Shown: positions 42,214 to 51,378, counted from the first letter of the stretch. The stretch is 64,000 nt of DNA from RGIG4034 sp045576455 (GCA_045576455.1 JAZNGM010000001.1:434001-498000), one strand, 5' to 3'. Translations and numbers: made by a program. The notes: generated from the letters alone by a model not told the origin.

Positions 42214-44250
42214 ATGGAAAAAAATTGGCAGCCGTTATGGCTTGTTTATGATAAAAGAGAAGATTTGGGCAACGGAAAATATTTTGAAAAAGTATTTTTG
42301 GATGAAGCTTTTTTAGAAACGGCAATTGTAAATAATGCTAAGAAAGAACTTACGGAAGGTGTAGGCTCAATGCTTGGTATTTCCGTTAATATTACCAAAT
42401 GGAATGCAGAAAAAAATGCAACAGGCTGCGCCGGAAAAGAGAACGGTTTATACATAGTTAAAGAAAATTTCAGTGACAAGGAAAATGCCGAACAAGGATA
42501 TGCCGTATGTGAGGAAAATGGTGTGCTTGTTTTACGTGCCATGAGCGATGCAGGCATGCTGTACGGTGTTTTTGAAATATTAAGAAAAATTGCTATGGAG
42601 CAGAAACTTGAGAATATTAATAAGGTTTGTGTGCCGGATATGCCGCTTCGTATGTTTAACCATTGGGATAACATTGACGGAAGTATCGAAAGAGGATATT
42701 CGGGCTATTCTTTCTTTTTCGCAGGAGAAGAAGTGCTTGTGGATGAAAGAACGGTTATGTATGCACGTCTTGCGGCAAGTACGGGAATTAACGGTGCGGT
42801 AATCAATAATGTTAATGTACGCGGTGCGGCGAATGAATTGATTACAGACCGTTATTTTGCTAAGCTCCGTGCGATGGCAGATATTTTTGAAAGCTATGGA
42901 ATTAAGTTGTTCTTAAGTATTAACTATGCAGCTCCTATCCGTGTCGGCGGACTTGAGACGGCTAATCCGCTTGATGAGACGGTAAAGCAGTGGTGGAAAG
43001 AAAGAGTGGCAATTATTTACAAGGCAATTCCTAATCTGGGCGGTTTCCTTGTAAAAGCAGATTCAGAAGGTAACCACGGACCGTTTGCATATGGTTGTGA
43101 CCATGCACAAGGCGCAAATATGCTTGCGGAAGCTATTAAGGATTATAACGGAATTATTATTTGGAGATGTTTTGTATATAATGCAAGTCAGGATTGGCGT
43201 GATACCAAAACAGACCGTGCCAAGGCGGCGTATGATAATTTTATCGGAATAGATGGTAAATTTGCGGATAACGTAATTTTGCAGATTAAAAACGGACCGA
43301 TGGATTTCCAAATCAGGGAACCGATTTCACCGTTGTTTGGTGCACTTAAGAATACTAATATGATGCTTGAAGTGCAGGCGGCACAGGAATATACGGGACA
43401 GCAGATTGATGTATGTTATCTCCTTCCGCTTTACAAAGAAGTACTTTCTTTTAAAACGTATTGTAAGGAAAATAATGATACGGTTGCAGATGTTGTCAGC
43501 GGTAAGACATATGGTAACAAGAATGCGGGAATGGCAGCGGTTACCAATACGGGTAATGATGCAAACTGGACAGGTAACCAATTTGCGGGAGCGAATTTCT
43601 ATGGTTTCGGAAGACTTGCATTTGACACTTCCTTATCTGCAGAAGAAATTGCAATAGAGTGGATACGTCAGGCTGTTTCAACAGATGATGCGGTTGTGGA
43701 TACGATTCTGAAGATATTAATGAATTCAAGAGAAATCTATGAGCATTATACTTCTCCGCTCGGCATAGGATGGATGGTAACCCCGTCTACCCATTACGGA
43801 CCAAGCATTGAAGGGTATGAATATTCCCGTTGGGGGACATACCACAGGGCAGACCACCTTGGTATCGGTGTAGACAGAACGGTGGCAAGAGGAACCGGCT
43901 ATACGGCACAATATAATGAACCAAATGCTTCCATGTACGAGAACAGGGAAACTTGTCCGGAAGAGTTGGTATTGTTCTTCCACAGGGTTTTATATACCGA
44001 TGTGTTAAAGAGCGGCAAGACCTTAATCCAGCACATATACGATACGCACTTTGACGGTGTAAAAGAGGTTGAAGAAATGATGGCGCAGATTAAGAAGCTG
44101 GAAGGAAAAGTGAAACCGGAAGTTTATGCCAATATATTGGAGAGAATGAACCGTCAGCTTTATAATGCCAAAGAGTGGTGTGATCAGGTGAATTCCTATT
44201 TCTTCAGAAAATCCGGCATCGCGGATGAGAAGGGAAGAACCTTATATTAG
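42214..44250 (+). CDS. aguA: GH67 alpha-glucuronidase
   Basis: A 678-residue intracellular enzyme (no signal peptide) that removes (4-O-methyl)glucuronic acid from the non-reducing end of aldouronic acids made from glucuronoxylan. GH67 features: N-terminal domain ending GMLYGVFEILR, the barrel starting PLRMFNHWDNIDGSIERGYSG, acid residue in KADSEGNHGP, and the pair around DGKFADNVILQIKNGP and MDFQIREP. The C-terminal domain includes HRADHLGIGVDRTVARGTG. The frame is open from ATG 42154, but ATG 42214 has AAAGGA upstream, aligns with the usual N-terminus and lies after the predicted transcript start. First gene of the xylo-oligosaccharide locus; 12-bp repeats follow its stop. Confidence 0.93.
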   Translation: MEKNWQPLWLVYDKREDLGNGKYFEKVFLDEAFLETAIVNNAKKELTEGVGSMLGISVNITKWNAEKNATGCAGKENGLYIVKENFSDKENAEQGYAVCEENGVLVLRAMSDAGMLYGVFEILRKIAMEQKLENINKVCVPDMPLRMFNHWDNIDGSIERGYSGYSFFFAGEEVLVDERTVMYARLAASTGINGAVINNVNVRGAANELITDRYFAKLRAMADIFESYGIKLFLSINYAAPIRVGGLETANPLDETVKQWWKERVAIIYKAIPNLGGFLVKADSEGNHGPFAYGCDHAQGANMLAEAIKDYNGIIIWRCFVYNASQDWRDTKTDRAKAAYDNFIGIDGKFADNVILQIKNGPMDFQIREPISPLFGALKNTNMMLEVQAAQEYTGQQIDVCYLLPLYKEVLSFKTYCKENNDTVADVVSGKTYGNKNAGMAAVTNTGNDANWTGNQFAGANFYGFGRLAFDTSLSAEEIAIEWIRQAVSTDDAVVDTILKILMNSREIYEHYTSPLGIGWMVTPSTHYGPSIEGYEYSRWGTYHRADHLGIGVDRTVARGTGYTAQYNEPNASMYENRETCPEELVLFFHRVLYTDVLKSGKTLIQHIYDTHFDGVKEVEEMMAQIKKLEGKVKPEVYANILERMNRQLYNAKEWCDQVNSYFFRKSGIADEKGRTLY

Positions 44251-44298
44251 AAGGTGATTACAGAGGTAATTACAGAAGTAATTACAGAAGGTAATCAG
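44251..44298 (+). repeat. 12-13-bp tandem repeat after the GH67 stop
   Basis: Four imperfect copies of ARGTRATTACAG start directly after the TAG at 44248-44250. The period of 12 keeps the TAA of successive copies in one frame, unlike the other stop-anchored repeats here. Confidence 0.8.
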
Positions 44299-44376
44299 CA
44301 ATGAATAAAAGTTGTCTGGTAAGATATAGTGGGTGTTTTTAAATAAAAAAAGATAGTATAAATACGTAAAAATTGC

Positions 44377-44382
44377 TATAAT
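44377..44382 (+). promoter_or_regulatory. Possible internal -10 element before GH43
   Basis: TATAATATAATG precedes the GH43 ribosome site, in a 160-base gap. No clear -35 hexamer was found, so this is a weak call for a second promoter. Confidence 0.3.
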
Positions 44383-44410
44383 ATAATGTGATTTGGCGAG
44401 GAGGTTACAG

Positions 44411-46009
44411 ATGAAGGTTAATAATCCTATTTTACCGGGTTTTTATCCGGACCCGACGCTTTTGGCAGTCGGTAAAGACTATTACATAGTCAATTCTACC
44501 TTTGCTTATTTCCCGGGCTTGCCGGTGTTTCACAGCAGGGATTTATGCCACTGGGAACAGATAGGAAATGTCATGGACAGAAAGTCGCAGCTTCCGCTTG
44601 CGGATACAGAACTATCCCAAGGCTTATTTGCTCCGACAATGCGTTATCATGACGGAAAATATTATGTAATTTGTACCAATATTTCTAAAGGCGGAAATTA
44701 TATCGTAACAGCGGATAAGCCGGAAGGACCATGGAGTGAGCCTCATTATCTGGGCTGGGATGTGGCACCGGGTATTGATCCGAGTCTTTTCTTTGACGAT
44801 GACGGAACCTGTTATTATATTGGAACAAGAGATAACCCACACGGGGGAAAATATTTTGGAGATAATTACATCTGGATTCAGAAGCTGAATCTTGAGACAA
44901 TGAAGATGGAGGGTGAGCCTTACTTTGTATGGAATGGTGCGATGCGCGATATTCCATGGCCGGAAGGACCACACCTTTATAAGAAAGATGGCTATTATTA
45001 CATTTTGTATGCGGAAGGAGGTACGGGTCCTCACCACAGTGTATGTGTAATCCGTAGTAAGGAAATTGGCGGACCGTATGAAAATAACTTCTGTAACCCG
45101 ATTATCAGTCATAGATATATGGGTAAGAAGTATCCGGTACAGTATGTAGGACATGCCGATTTGATACAGGCAGCAGATGACGAATGGTATATGGTTATGC
45201 TTGCAGTAAGACCGAAGGAGGGATATACTAACATTGGTAGGGAAACCTTCCTTGCTAAGGTTGTCTGGGAAGACGGATGGCCTGTAGTTAATCCGGGTTC
45301 GGGTATCCTGGGAGATACGGTGGAAGTTACCCTTCCTGAATGGGATCCGCAGACGGCACCGGATTCATATACCGTTAAAAACGGTTGGTATTATACCAAT
45401 CCTGCCATGGATAAAGATTATGATTTTGTCAAAATGGCAGAAGAAGGAACCGCTCTTGGGTTTGAGTTTTTAAGACTCAGGGAGCCTCTTGATGATATGT
45501 ATGAGTTAAATTCTTCAAGTAAAGCCTTGAGAATTTATCCAAATCAAGATAAACTTACAGTATGCGGCAACGCAGCTTATATCGGAATCAGACAGTCACA
45601 TCACAACTGTCTTGTAACCGCAACCTTTGATGCAAGCAATTTAAAGGAAGGCGACAAGGCAGGAATAGCACTGATGCAGAACCATAGGTATATGGTGAAA
45701 GTGGAATTCTGTGACGGAATGGCTTCGGTGATTAAGGTTTCCGGCGGTAACGAAGAGGTTATAAACAGCGTTAAATGTGACCTTCCTTCGGAAGCTGTGA
45801 AATTGTGGATTCAGACAAAAGAGGAAAAGGCTGACTTCGGTTACGGAGATACGGCTCTTGCGTTAGATGTGGATATTCATGAACTTTCTACGGAAGTCGC
45901 AGGCGGCTTTGTCGGATGTACAATAGGTATGTATGCAGAGACCGATAGAGAATACATGCATGATTCATACGTTGATTTTAAGAATTTCACGTATGTAAAA
46001 AAAGCGTAG
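44411..46009 (+). CDS. GH43 beta-xylosidase/arabinofuranosidase
   Basis: A 532-residue cytosolic glycoside hydrolase of family 43. The five-bladed propeller shows the catalytic base Asp in GFYPDPTLL, the pKa-modulating Asp in GIDPSLFFDDDG and the general acid Glu in WPEGPHLYK. The C-terminal ~190 residues are the beta-sandwich (concanavalin-like) domain of beta-xylosidases (GFEFLRLREP, GDKAGIALMQ). It should release xylose or arabinose from short oligosaccharides. ATG 44411 follows GGAGG by 7 bases; the open frame starts at a TTG 18 bases earlier. It is upstream of the GH8 gene by 20 bases in the same operon. Confidence 0.92.
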   Translation: MKVNNPILPGFYPDPTLLAVGKDYYIVNSTFAYFPGLPVFHSRDLCHWEQIGNVMDRKSQLPLADTELSQGLFAPTMRYHDGKYYVICTNISKGGNYIVTADKPEGPWSEPHYLGWDVAPGIDPSLFFDDDGTCYYIGTRDNPHGGKYFGDNYIWIQKLNLETMKMEGEPYFVWNGAMRDIPWPEGPHLYKKDGYYYILYAEGGTGPHHSVCVIRSKEIGGPYENNFCNPIISHRYMGKKYPVQYVGHADLIQAADDEWYMVMLAVRPKEGYTNIGRETFLAKVVWEDGWPVVNPGSGILGDTVEVTLPEWDPQTAPDSYTVKNGWYYTNPAMDKDYDFVKMAEEGTALGFEFLRLREPLDDMYELNSSSKALRIYPNQDKLTVCGNAAYIGIRQSHHNCLVTATFDASNLKEGDKAGIALMQNHRYMVKVEFCDGMASVIKVSGGNEEVINSVKCDLPSEAVKLWIQTKEEKADFGYGDTALALDVDIHELSTEVAGGFVGCTIGMYAETDREYMHDSYVDFKNFTYVKKA

Positions 46010-46029
46010 AAAGGCGATATGGGAGTGTT

Positions 46030-47181
46030 ATGACACAGGGAGCGTTTTATACTAAAGAATACCGGAATATGTTTGCTGAATTAGGCTATTCCGAAGAAGA
46101 AATCGAAAAAAGAAAAAATGATATTTTTGAAACCTTGTTCTATGGCAGTGAGGATGAACGTATCTACCATCCGTCAGGCGATGACATGGGCTACATGGAA
46201 GATACGGGTAATCATGATGCAAGAACAGAAGGTATGTCTTACGGCATGATGATGGCGGTTCAGCTTGATAAGAAAGAGGAATTTGACCGTCTTTGGAAAT
46301 TTGCAAGAACGCATATGTATCTTGAAGAAGGTAAGAATAAAGGCTATTTTGCATGGTCCTGCCAGACAAATGGTACGAAAAATGCATATGGTGCTGCTCC
46401 GGACGGAGAAGAGTTCTTTGCAATGACATTGTTTTTTGCTTCCCACAGATGGGGAGATGGAGAAGGTATCTTTAATTACAGTAAAGAAGCAAAAGACTTG
46501 CTTCATACCTGTATACATAAAGGTGAAAACGGAGAACCGGGACGTGCTATGTGGGACCCGGATAATAAATTAATCCGTTTTGTAACAGATGTTGATTTTT
46601 CCGATCCTTCTTATCATTTGCCGCATTTCTATGAATTGTTTGCATTGTGGGCATATGAAGAAGACAGGGAATTTTTCAAAGAGGCAGCAGAGGCGAGCCG
46701 TAAATATCTCCATAAAGCATGCCATCCTGTAACCGGACTTTGTGCGGAGTATGCAGAATTTGACGGTACGCCGTTTAATGTCGGCAAAGAGTTCTGGGGA
46801 CAGCGTCATGACTGGTATTACAGTGATTCATACAGAACAATCGCCAATATAGGCCTTGACTATGCATGGTTTATGAAGGATGAAGAGCAGAGAGCTATTG
46901 CCGGAAGATTGCAGAATTTCTTTAAGGAAACTCTTAAGGAAGAGGACAGGGATGGCGTTTACGAAATTGACGGTACGGTGCTTGATAAGAAAGCGTTGCA
47001 TCCGGTTGCCATTATTGCAACAAATGCGCAGGCGAGTCTTGCTTCTGACAGTAAGCATGCAGAAGAGTTTGTAAGAGATTTTTGGAATACACCACTTAGA
47101 ACAGGTGATAGAAGATATTACGATAATTGTTTATATTTCTTTGCATTTCTTGCATTGAGTGGAAATTATCGAATTTATTAG
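46030..47181 (+). CDS. GH8 reducing-end xylose-releasing exo-oligoxylanase
   Basis: A 383-residue GH8 enzyme of the Rex type, which removes xylose from the reducing end of xylo-oligosaccharides. It is cytosolic (no signal peptide). The (alpha/alpha)6 barrel has the catalytic acid Glu in RTEGMSYGMM (about residue 66) and the base Asp in YYSDSYRT, with the AAPDGEEFFAMTL and WDPDNKLIRF segments seen in Rex proteins. Length is as expected. It complements the non-reducing-end GH43 and GH67 activities encoded beside it. It follows GH43 by 20 bases and precedes the kinase gene by 13 bases. Confidence 0.92.
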   Translation: MTQGAFYTKEYRNMFAELGYSEEEIEKRKNDIFETLFYGSEDERIYHPSGDDMGYMEDTGNHDARTEGMSYGMMMAVQLDKKEEFDRLWKFARTHMYLEEGKNKGYFAWSCQTNGTKNAYGAAPDGEEFFAMTLFFASHRWGDGEGIFNYSKEAKDLLHTCIHKGENGEPGRAMWDPDNKLIRFVTDVDFSDPSYHLPHFYELFALWAYEEDREFFKEAAEASRKYLHKACHPVTGLCAEYAEFDGTPFNVGKEFWGQRHDWYYSDSYRTIANIGLDYAWFMKDEEQRAIAGRLQNFFKETLKEEDRDGVYEIDGTVLDKKALHPVAIIATNAQASLASDSKHAEEFVRDFWNTPLRTGDRRYYDNCLYFFAFLALSGNYRIY

Positions 47182-47194
47182 GAGGATATAAAAC

Positions 47195-48664
47195 ATGTTA
47201 TACGTAGGAATCGACTTAGGTACTTCCGCAGTAAAGCTTTTGCTTATGGACGGAGAAGGGGATATTAAGAAAATTGTAACTAAAGAATATCCTTTATATT
47301 TCCCAAATCCGGGTTGGTCTGAGCAGAAACCGGAAGACTGGTATGAAAAGAGTATGGAAGGATTAAAAGAGCTTTTGAGCGAGTGCGACAAGTCTCAGGT
47401 AGCAGGTATCAGCTTTGGCGGACAGATGCACGGACTTGTAGTTCTTGATGAAAATGATAATGTAATCCGTCCTGCACTTTTATGGAATGACGGAAGAACA
47501 TGGGAGGAATGTGATTACTTAAATAATGTAATCGGTAAAGAAAAGTTATCAGAGTATACTGCTAACATTTCCTTCACAGGCTTTACCGCACCAAAGATTT
47601 TATGGATTAAGAATAAAGAGCCTGAAAACTTTGCGAAGATTAAAAAGATTATGCTTCCAAAAGACTACCTTGCTTATCGTTTGAGCGGTGTAAACAGTAC
47701 TGATGTATCTGATGCATCAGGAATGCTTCTGTTCGATGTTAAGAACCGTTGCTGGTCTAAGGAAATGATTGAAATCTGTGGTATTACAGAAGAAATGCTT
47801 CCAAAGATTTATGAAAGCTATGAATGTATCGGAACAGTACTTCCGGAAGTTGCAGCTGAATTAGGTATTCCGGCAACCGTTAAAGTGGCAGCAGGCGCTG
47901 GTGATAATGCGGCAGCAGCAGTAGGAACAGGAACCGTAGCAGATGGTGCTTGTAACATTTCTCTTGGTACAAGTGGTACAATCTTTATTTCGATGGATAA
48001 ATTCGGCGTAGATAAATTTAACGCTTTACATGCATTTGACCATGCAAACGGTCATTATCACCTTATGGGATGTATGCTTAGTGCAGCTTCCTGTAACAAA
48101 TGGTGGATGGATGAAATTATCGGAACTAAGGAATATGCTGAAGAGCAGAAGCAGATTACAAAGCTTGGCGAAAATCATGTATACTTCCTTCCTTACTTAA
48201 TGGGTGAAAGATCACCATATAACGATCCGAATGCAAGAGGAACCTTTACAGGTATTACAATGGATACAACCCGTGCAGATATGACACAGGCTGTTCTTGA
48301 AGGTGTTGCATTTGCATTACGTGATTCTTTCGAAGTGGCAAAAGCACTTGGTGTTAAGATTGAAAGAACCAAGATTTGTGGTGGTGGTGCAAAGAGCCCT
48401 CTTTGGAAGAAGATGATTGCTAATATCTTAGGCGTTAAAGTAGATGTTATCGAAAATGAAGAAGGTCCTGCAATGGGCGGGGCAATGCTTGCGGCTGTTG
48501 CTTGCGGCGAATATTCAAGTGTTGAAGAAATCGCATCAAAGCTTGTAAAAGTAGTTGATACGGTTGAACCGGATGAAGAACTTACTAAGAAATATCAGGC
48601 TAGATATGAAGAATTCAAGCAGATATATCCGGCATTAAAAGAAGTATTCCAGAAATTAGCATAA
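47195..48664 (+). CDS. xylB: Xylulokinase (FGGY family)
   Basis: A 489-residue sugar kinase that phosphorylates D-xylulose for entry into the pentose phosphate pathway. FGGY hallmarks are the N-terminal DLGTSAVKLLLMDGEG phosphate loop, GGQMHGLVVLD, the catalytic Asp in GAGDNAAAAVG, the second phosphate motif NISLGTSGT and the C-terminal CGGGAKSPLWKKM. AGGAGG precedes ATG 47195. It links the glycosidases to central metabolism. No classical xylose isomerase (xylA) gene is in the window. Confidence 0.95.
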   Translation: MLYVGIDLGTSAVKLLLMDGEGDIKKIVTKEYPLYFPNPGWSEQKPEDWYEKSMEGLKELLSECDKSQVAGISFGGQMHGLVVLDENDNVIRPALLWNDGRTWEECDYLNNVIGKEKLSEYTANISFTGFTAPKILWIKNKEPENFAKIKKIMLPKDYLAYRLSGVNSTDVSDASGMLLFDVKNRCWSKEMIEICGITEEMLPKIYESYECIGTVLPEVAAELGIPATVKVAAGAGDNAAAAVGTGTVADGACNISLGTSGTIFISMDKFGVDKFNALHAFDHANGHYHLMGCMLSAASCNKWWMDEIIGTKEYAEEQKQITKLGENHVYFLPYLMGERSPYNDPNARGTFTGITMDTTRADMTQAVLEGVAFALRDSFEVAKALGVKIERTKICGGGAKSPLWKKMIANILGVKVDVIENEEGPAMGGAMLAAVACGEYSSVEEIASKLVKVVDTVEPDEELTKKYQARYEEFKQIYPALKEVFQKLA

Positions 48665-48684
48665 AATTATCAGGGAGGTTTCAA

Positions 48685-49302
48685 ATGAAGATTTTAAACG
48701 TAACAGATGCAGCATTTAAGCCATATGGTAGAGTGCTGACACAAGACTATGATGTGTCTAACATCTTAAAAGCAATGGAAAGTACACCGGGACCTGCTGA
48801 TGTTGTGTATGTTCCTTCAGTAGAAGAACTTGAAAGCACACCGGAAGCTAAGGATCTTGCAGACAGCCTGTATGGCGGAATGCCTATCCAGATTGGATAC
48901 TGCAACGGTACTAACAAACTTTTGAATGCGGTAGAATATCATCGTGATTCAGAAATCAATATTGCTGTAACTGATTTAATTCTTCTTCTCGGAAGACAGC
49001 AGGACATTGAAGATGATTTTACATATGATACAAGTAAAATCGAGGCTTTCTATGTTAAGGCAGGAGAAATTGTAGAGTTATATGCAACAACCCTTCACTA
49101 TGCACCATGCAGCTATGAAGGAAAAGTATTTAAGGATGTAGTAGTTCTTCCTAAGGGAACAAACACAGACCTTAAAGTAGTGCCGACAAAGGCAAAAGAA
49201 GATAAGCTTCTTACCGCTACCAATAAGTGGTTAATCGGTCATAAGGATGCTAACATTGACGGAGCGTTCAATGGACTTAAAGGTGAAAATATCAGCGTAT
49301 AG
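48685..49302 (+). CDS. DUF4867 family protein
   Basis: A 205-residue protein recognised as DUF4867-like: opening MKILNVTDAAFKPYGRVLTQ, central QIGYCNGTNKLLNAVEYHRDSEIN and closing HKDANIDGAFNGLKGENI. The double-stranded beta pattern with H-R-D-S-E is like a cupin sugar-binding or isomerase accessory fold (KAGEIVELYATTLHYAPC). Such genes occur beside sugar kinases and FucI-like isomerases, as here, so a role as lyxose/pentose isomerase or mutarotase is possible but unproven. GGGAGG precedes ATG 48685. It follows xylB by 20 bases. Confidence 0.75.
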   Translation: MKILNVTDAAFKPYGRVLTQDYDVSNILKAMESTPGPADVVYVPSVEELESTPEAKDLADSLYGGMPIQIGYCNGTNKLLNAVEYHRDSEINIAVTDLILLLGRQQDIEDDFTYDTSKIEAFYVKAGEIVELYATTLHYAPCSYEGKVFKDVVVLPKGTNTDLKVVPTKAKEDKLLTATNKWLIGHKDANIDGAFNGLKGENISV

Positions 49303-49347
49303 AATTTAATGCGATATTTAAATAAATTAAAAATGGAGGAAAAAAGA

Positions 49348-50460
49348 ATGTTTAACAATGTTCCAAAAACAAAAGTCGGAATCGTAGCAGTAAGTCGTGA
49401 CTGCTTCCCGGAATCATTATCTGTAAACAGAAGAAAGGCATTAGTAGATGCTTATACTAAGAAGTATGATGCAGCAGATATTTATGAGTGCCCAATCTGT
49501 ATCGTTGAGAGCGAAATCCATATGGTACAGGCTCTTGAAGATGTTAAGAAAGCTGGATGTAACGCACTTTGCGTATATCTTGGAAACTTCGGTCCTGAAA
49601 TTTCTGAGACATTACTTGCTAAGCACTTTGACGGACCTAAGATGTTCGTTGCTGCAGCAGAAGAAAGCCAGGCAGACCTTATGGACGGCCGTGGAGATGC
49701 TTACTGTGGTATGTTAAATGCAAGCTACAACTTAAAGCTTCGTAATGTTGGTGCATATATTCCTGAGTATCCTGTTGGAACAGCAGAAGAATGTGCAGAC
49801 ATGATTAACGAGTTCCTTCCAATTGCACGTGCAATCGACGGACTTGCTAACTTAAAGATTATCAGCTTTGGACCACGTCCAATGAACTTCCTTGCATGTA
49901 ATGCACCTATTAAGCAGTTATACAACTTAGGTGTTGAAATCGAGGAAAACTCAGAATTAGACCTTTTCGAAGCATTCAACAACCATGCTAATGACCCAAG
50001 AATTCCTGAAGTTGTTGCTGATATGGAAAAAGAACTTGGTGCAGGTAATAAGAAACCTGAAGTATTAGCTAAACTTGCTCAGTATGAATTAACACTTCTT
50101 GACTGGGTTGAAGCTCATAAAGGATACAGAAAATATGTTGCTATCGCTGGTAAGTGCTGGCCTGCATTCCAGACACAGTTCGGATTCGTTCCTTGCTATG
50201 TTAACAGCCGTTTAACAGGACGCGGAATTCCTGTATCATGTGAAGTAGATATCTACGGTGTATTAAGCGAGTTCATCGGAACATGCGTAAGCTTAGATGC
50301 TGTTACATTACTTGATATTAACAACTCTGTACCTGCTGATATGTACAAAGAAGCTATCGAAGGAAAATTCGATTATACACACAAGGATACTTTCATGGGA
50401 TTCCACTGTGGAAATACATGCTCTTCAAAATTAGCATTCTGCGAAATGAAATACCAGTAG
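49348..50460 (+). CDS. L-fucose/L-arabinose isomerase-like protein, N-terminal part before in-frame TAG
   Basis: A 370-residue frame covering the N1 and N2 domains of a FucI/AraA-type sugar isomerase, including the Glu/Asp metal-ligand region (CEVDIYGVLSEFIGT and DINNSV). It ends CEMKYQ-TAG. The same frame continues two codons later as the C-terminal domain (next entry), and together they would be about 494 residues, the normal family length. At the stop position relatives usually have Leu (KYQLIM), so TTG to TAG is the likely change. ATG 49348 has GGAGG upstream. Without the C-terminal domain the catalytic His is missing, so this part alone should not work. It could be a nonsense mutant, a split enzyme, a readthrough product or a sequencing error. 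Confidence 0.85.
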   Translation: MFNNVPKTKVGIVAVSRDCFPESLSVNRRKALVDAYTKKYDAADIYECPICIVESEIHMVQALEDVKKAGCNALCVYLGNFGPEISETLLAKHFDGPKMFVAAAEESQADLMDGRGDAYCGMLNASYNLKLRNVGAYIPEYPVGTAEECADMINEFLPIARAIDGLANLKIISFGPRPMNFLACNAPIKQLYNLGVEIEENSELDLFEAFNNHANDPRIPEVVADMEKELGAGNKKPEVLAKLAQYELTLLDWVEAHKGYRKYVAIAGKCWPAFQTQFGFVPCYVNSRLTGRGIPVSCEVDIYGVLSEFIGTCVSLDAVTLLDINNSVPADMYKEAIEGKFDYTHKDTFMGFHCGNTCSSKLAFCEMKYQ

Positions 50461-50463
50461 ATC

Positions 50464-50835
50464 ATGGCAAGAAATCTTCCTATCGAAGTTACAAACGGAA
50501 CACTCGAAGGAGATATCGCTCCTGGAAAGATTACATTCTTCCGTTTACAGTCTACAGCAGACAACATCTTACGCGCATATGTAGCTGAAGGTGAAGTTCT
50601 TGATGTTAGAACAAAATCATTCGGAGCAATTGGTGTATTCGCTATTCCTGAAATGGGACGTTTCTACCGTCACGTATTAATCGAAGGCAACTATCCACAC
50701 CACGGAGCAGTAGCATTCGGACACTTCGGAAAAGCATTATATGAAGTATTCAAATACATCGGTGTAGCTTACGATGAAATCGGATTTAATCAGCCAAAGG
50801 GAATGCTCTACAAATCAGAGAATCCATTTGCTTAA
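50464..50835 (+). CDS. L-fucose/L-arabinose isomerase-like protein, C-terminal domain after in-frame TAG
   Basis: 123 residues in the same frame as the preceding gene, starting at ATG one codon after its TAG. It corresponds to the C-terminal beta-barrel domain of the isomerase, with the conserved HHGAVAFGHFGKALYE segment containing the metal-binding His and the closing NQPKGMLYKSENPF. There is no GGAGG before this ATG, but TAG-ATC-ATG spacing would allow termination-reinitiation. The sequence is well conserved up to a normal end and the terminator follows, suggesting recent interruption or retained function of both halves. Confidence 0.8.
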   Translation: MARNLPIEVTNGTLEGDIAPGKITFFRLQSTADNILRAYVAEGEVLDVRTKSFGAIGVFAIPEMGRFYRHVLIEGNYPHHGAVAFGHFGKALYEVFKYIGVAYDEIGFNQPKGMLYKSENPFA

Positions 50836-50858
50836 TCTGTGATTAATAATTAATATTG

Positions 50859-50890
50859 CAAGCCGGAAGCGTGTGCTTTCGGCTTGTTTT
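50859..50890 (+). terminator. Terminator after the isomerase gene
   Basis: CAAGCCG and AAGC pair with GCTT and CGGCTTG around GTGT, followed by TTTT. It ends the GH67-to-isomerase operon. Confidence 0.88.
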
Positions 50891-50967
50891 ACATTACATG
50901 CGGGTAATCGGATGACGTCCGGGTGTAGGAAGTATATGGTATTAACTTAAAGATGGAGGAAAATGAC

Positions 50968-51378
50968 ATGGAAAGAAAAGAAGTACTTGTAATTAACGTA
51001 AATGTTGAAAAAGCAGAAGGACTAGACGGACAGCGCGGTTCCGTATGCATGCTTCATTTTTCGGGAGATGCTTCCGGAAGCGGTTTTACCGGAAAAGTAA
51101 TACAGGGGGGTATTGATACGCAGGTTGAGATGAAAGGGGAGAAGAGAACTCTTTCTGCAAGATATATTATCGAGGGAACTGATGCGGATGGTAACGATGC
51201 AAGAATTTATATTGAGAATAATGGTGCTTTTGAATTTAATGAAGAAGGTAAAATGATTACAAAGCCGTTCCTTCTGACAAACAGTAAGTCACTTGCATGG
51301 CTTGAAGAATGTAATCTTACGGGAGCTGCACAATTAGGTGAAAAAGTAGTGATAAAAATATATGCGGATATGGCATAA
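50968..51378 (+). CDS. DUF3237-like protein
   Basis: A 136-residue protein of one beta-barrel domain. The pattern VLVINVNVEKAEGLDGQRGS, GGIDTQVEMKGEKRTLSARY, I-I-E-G-T-D-A-D-G-N and FLLTNSKSLAWLEE resembles DUF3237 proteins. These are often next to carbohydrate genes, but their function is unknown. ATG 50968 is chosen since the GGAGGA of its ribosome site overlaps an upstream in-frame ATG (50953). It lies between a terminator and the inverted-repeat-rich leader of the second GH43 gene. Confidence 0.75.
   Translation: MERKEVLVINVNVEKAEGLDGQRGSVCMLHFSGDASGSGFTGKVIQGGIDTQVEMKGEKRTLSARYIIEGTDADGNDARIYIENNGAFEFNEEGKMITKPFLLTNSKSLAWLEECNLTGAAQLGEKVVIKIYADMA

Noticed and set aside
50458..50460. TAG as pyrrolysine codon
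   Set aside because: Pyrrolysine is known in methylamine methyltransferases, not in sugar isomerases, and no pyl genes are in view; a Leu-to-stop change is simpler.
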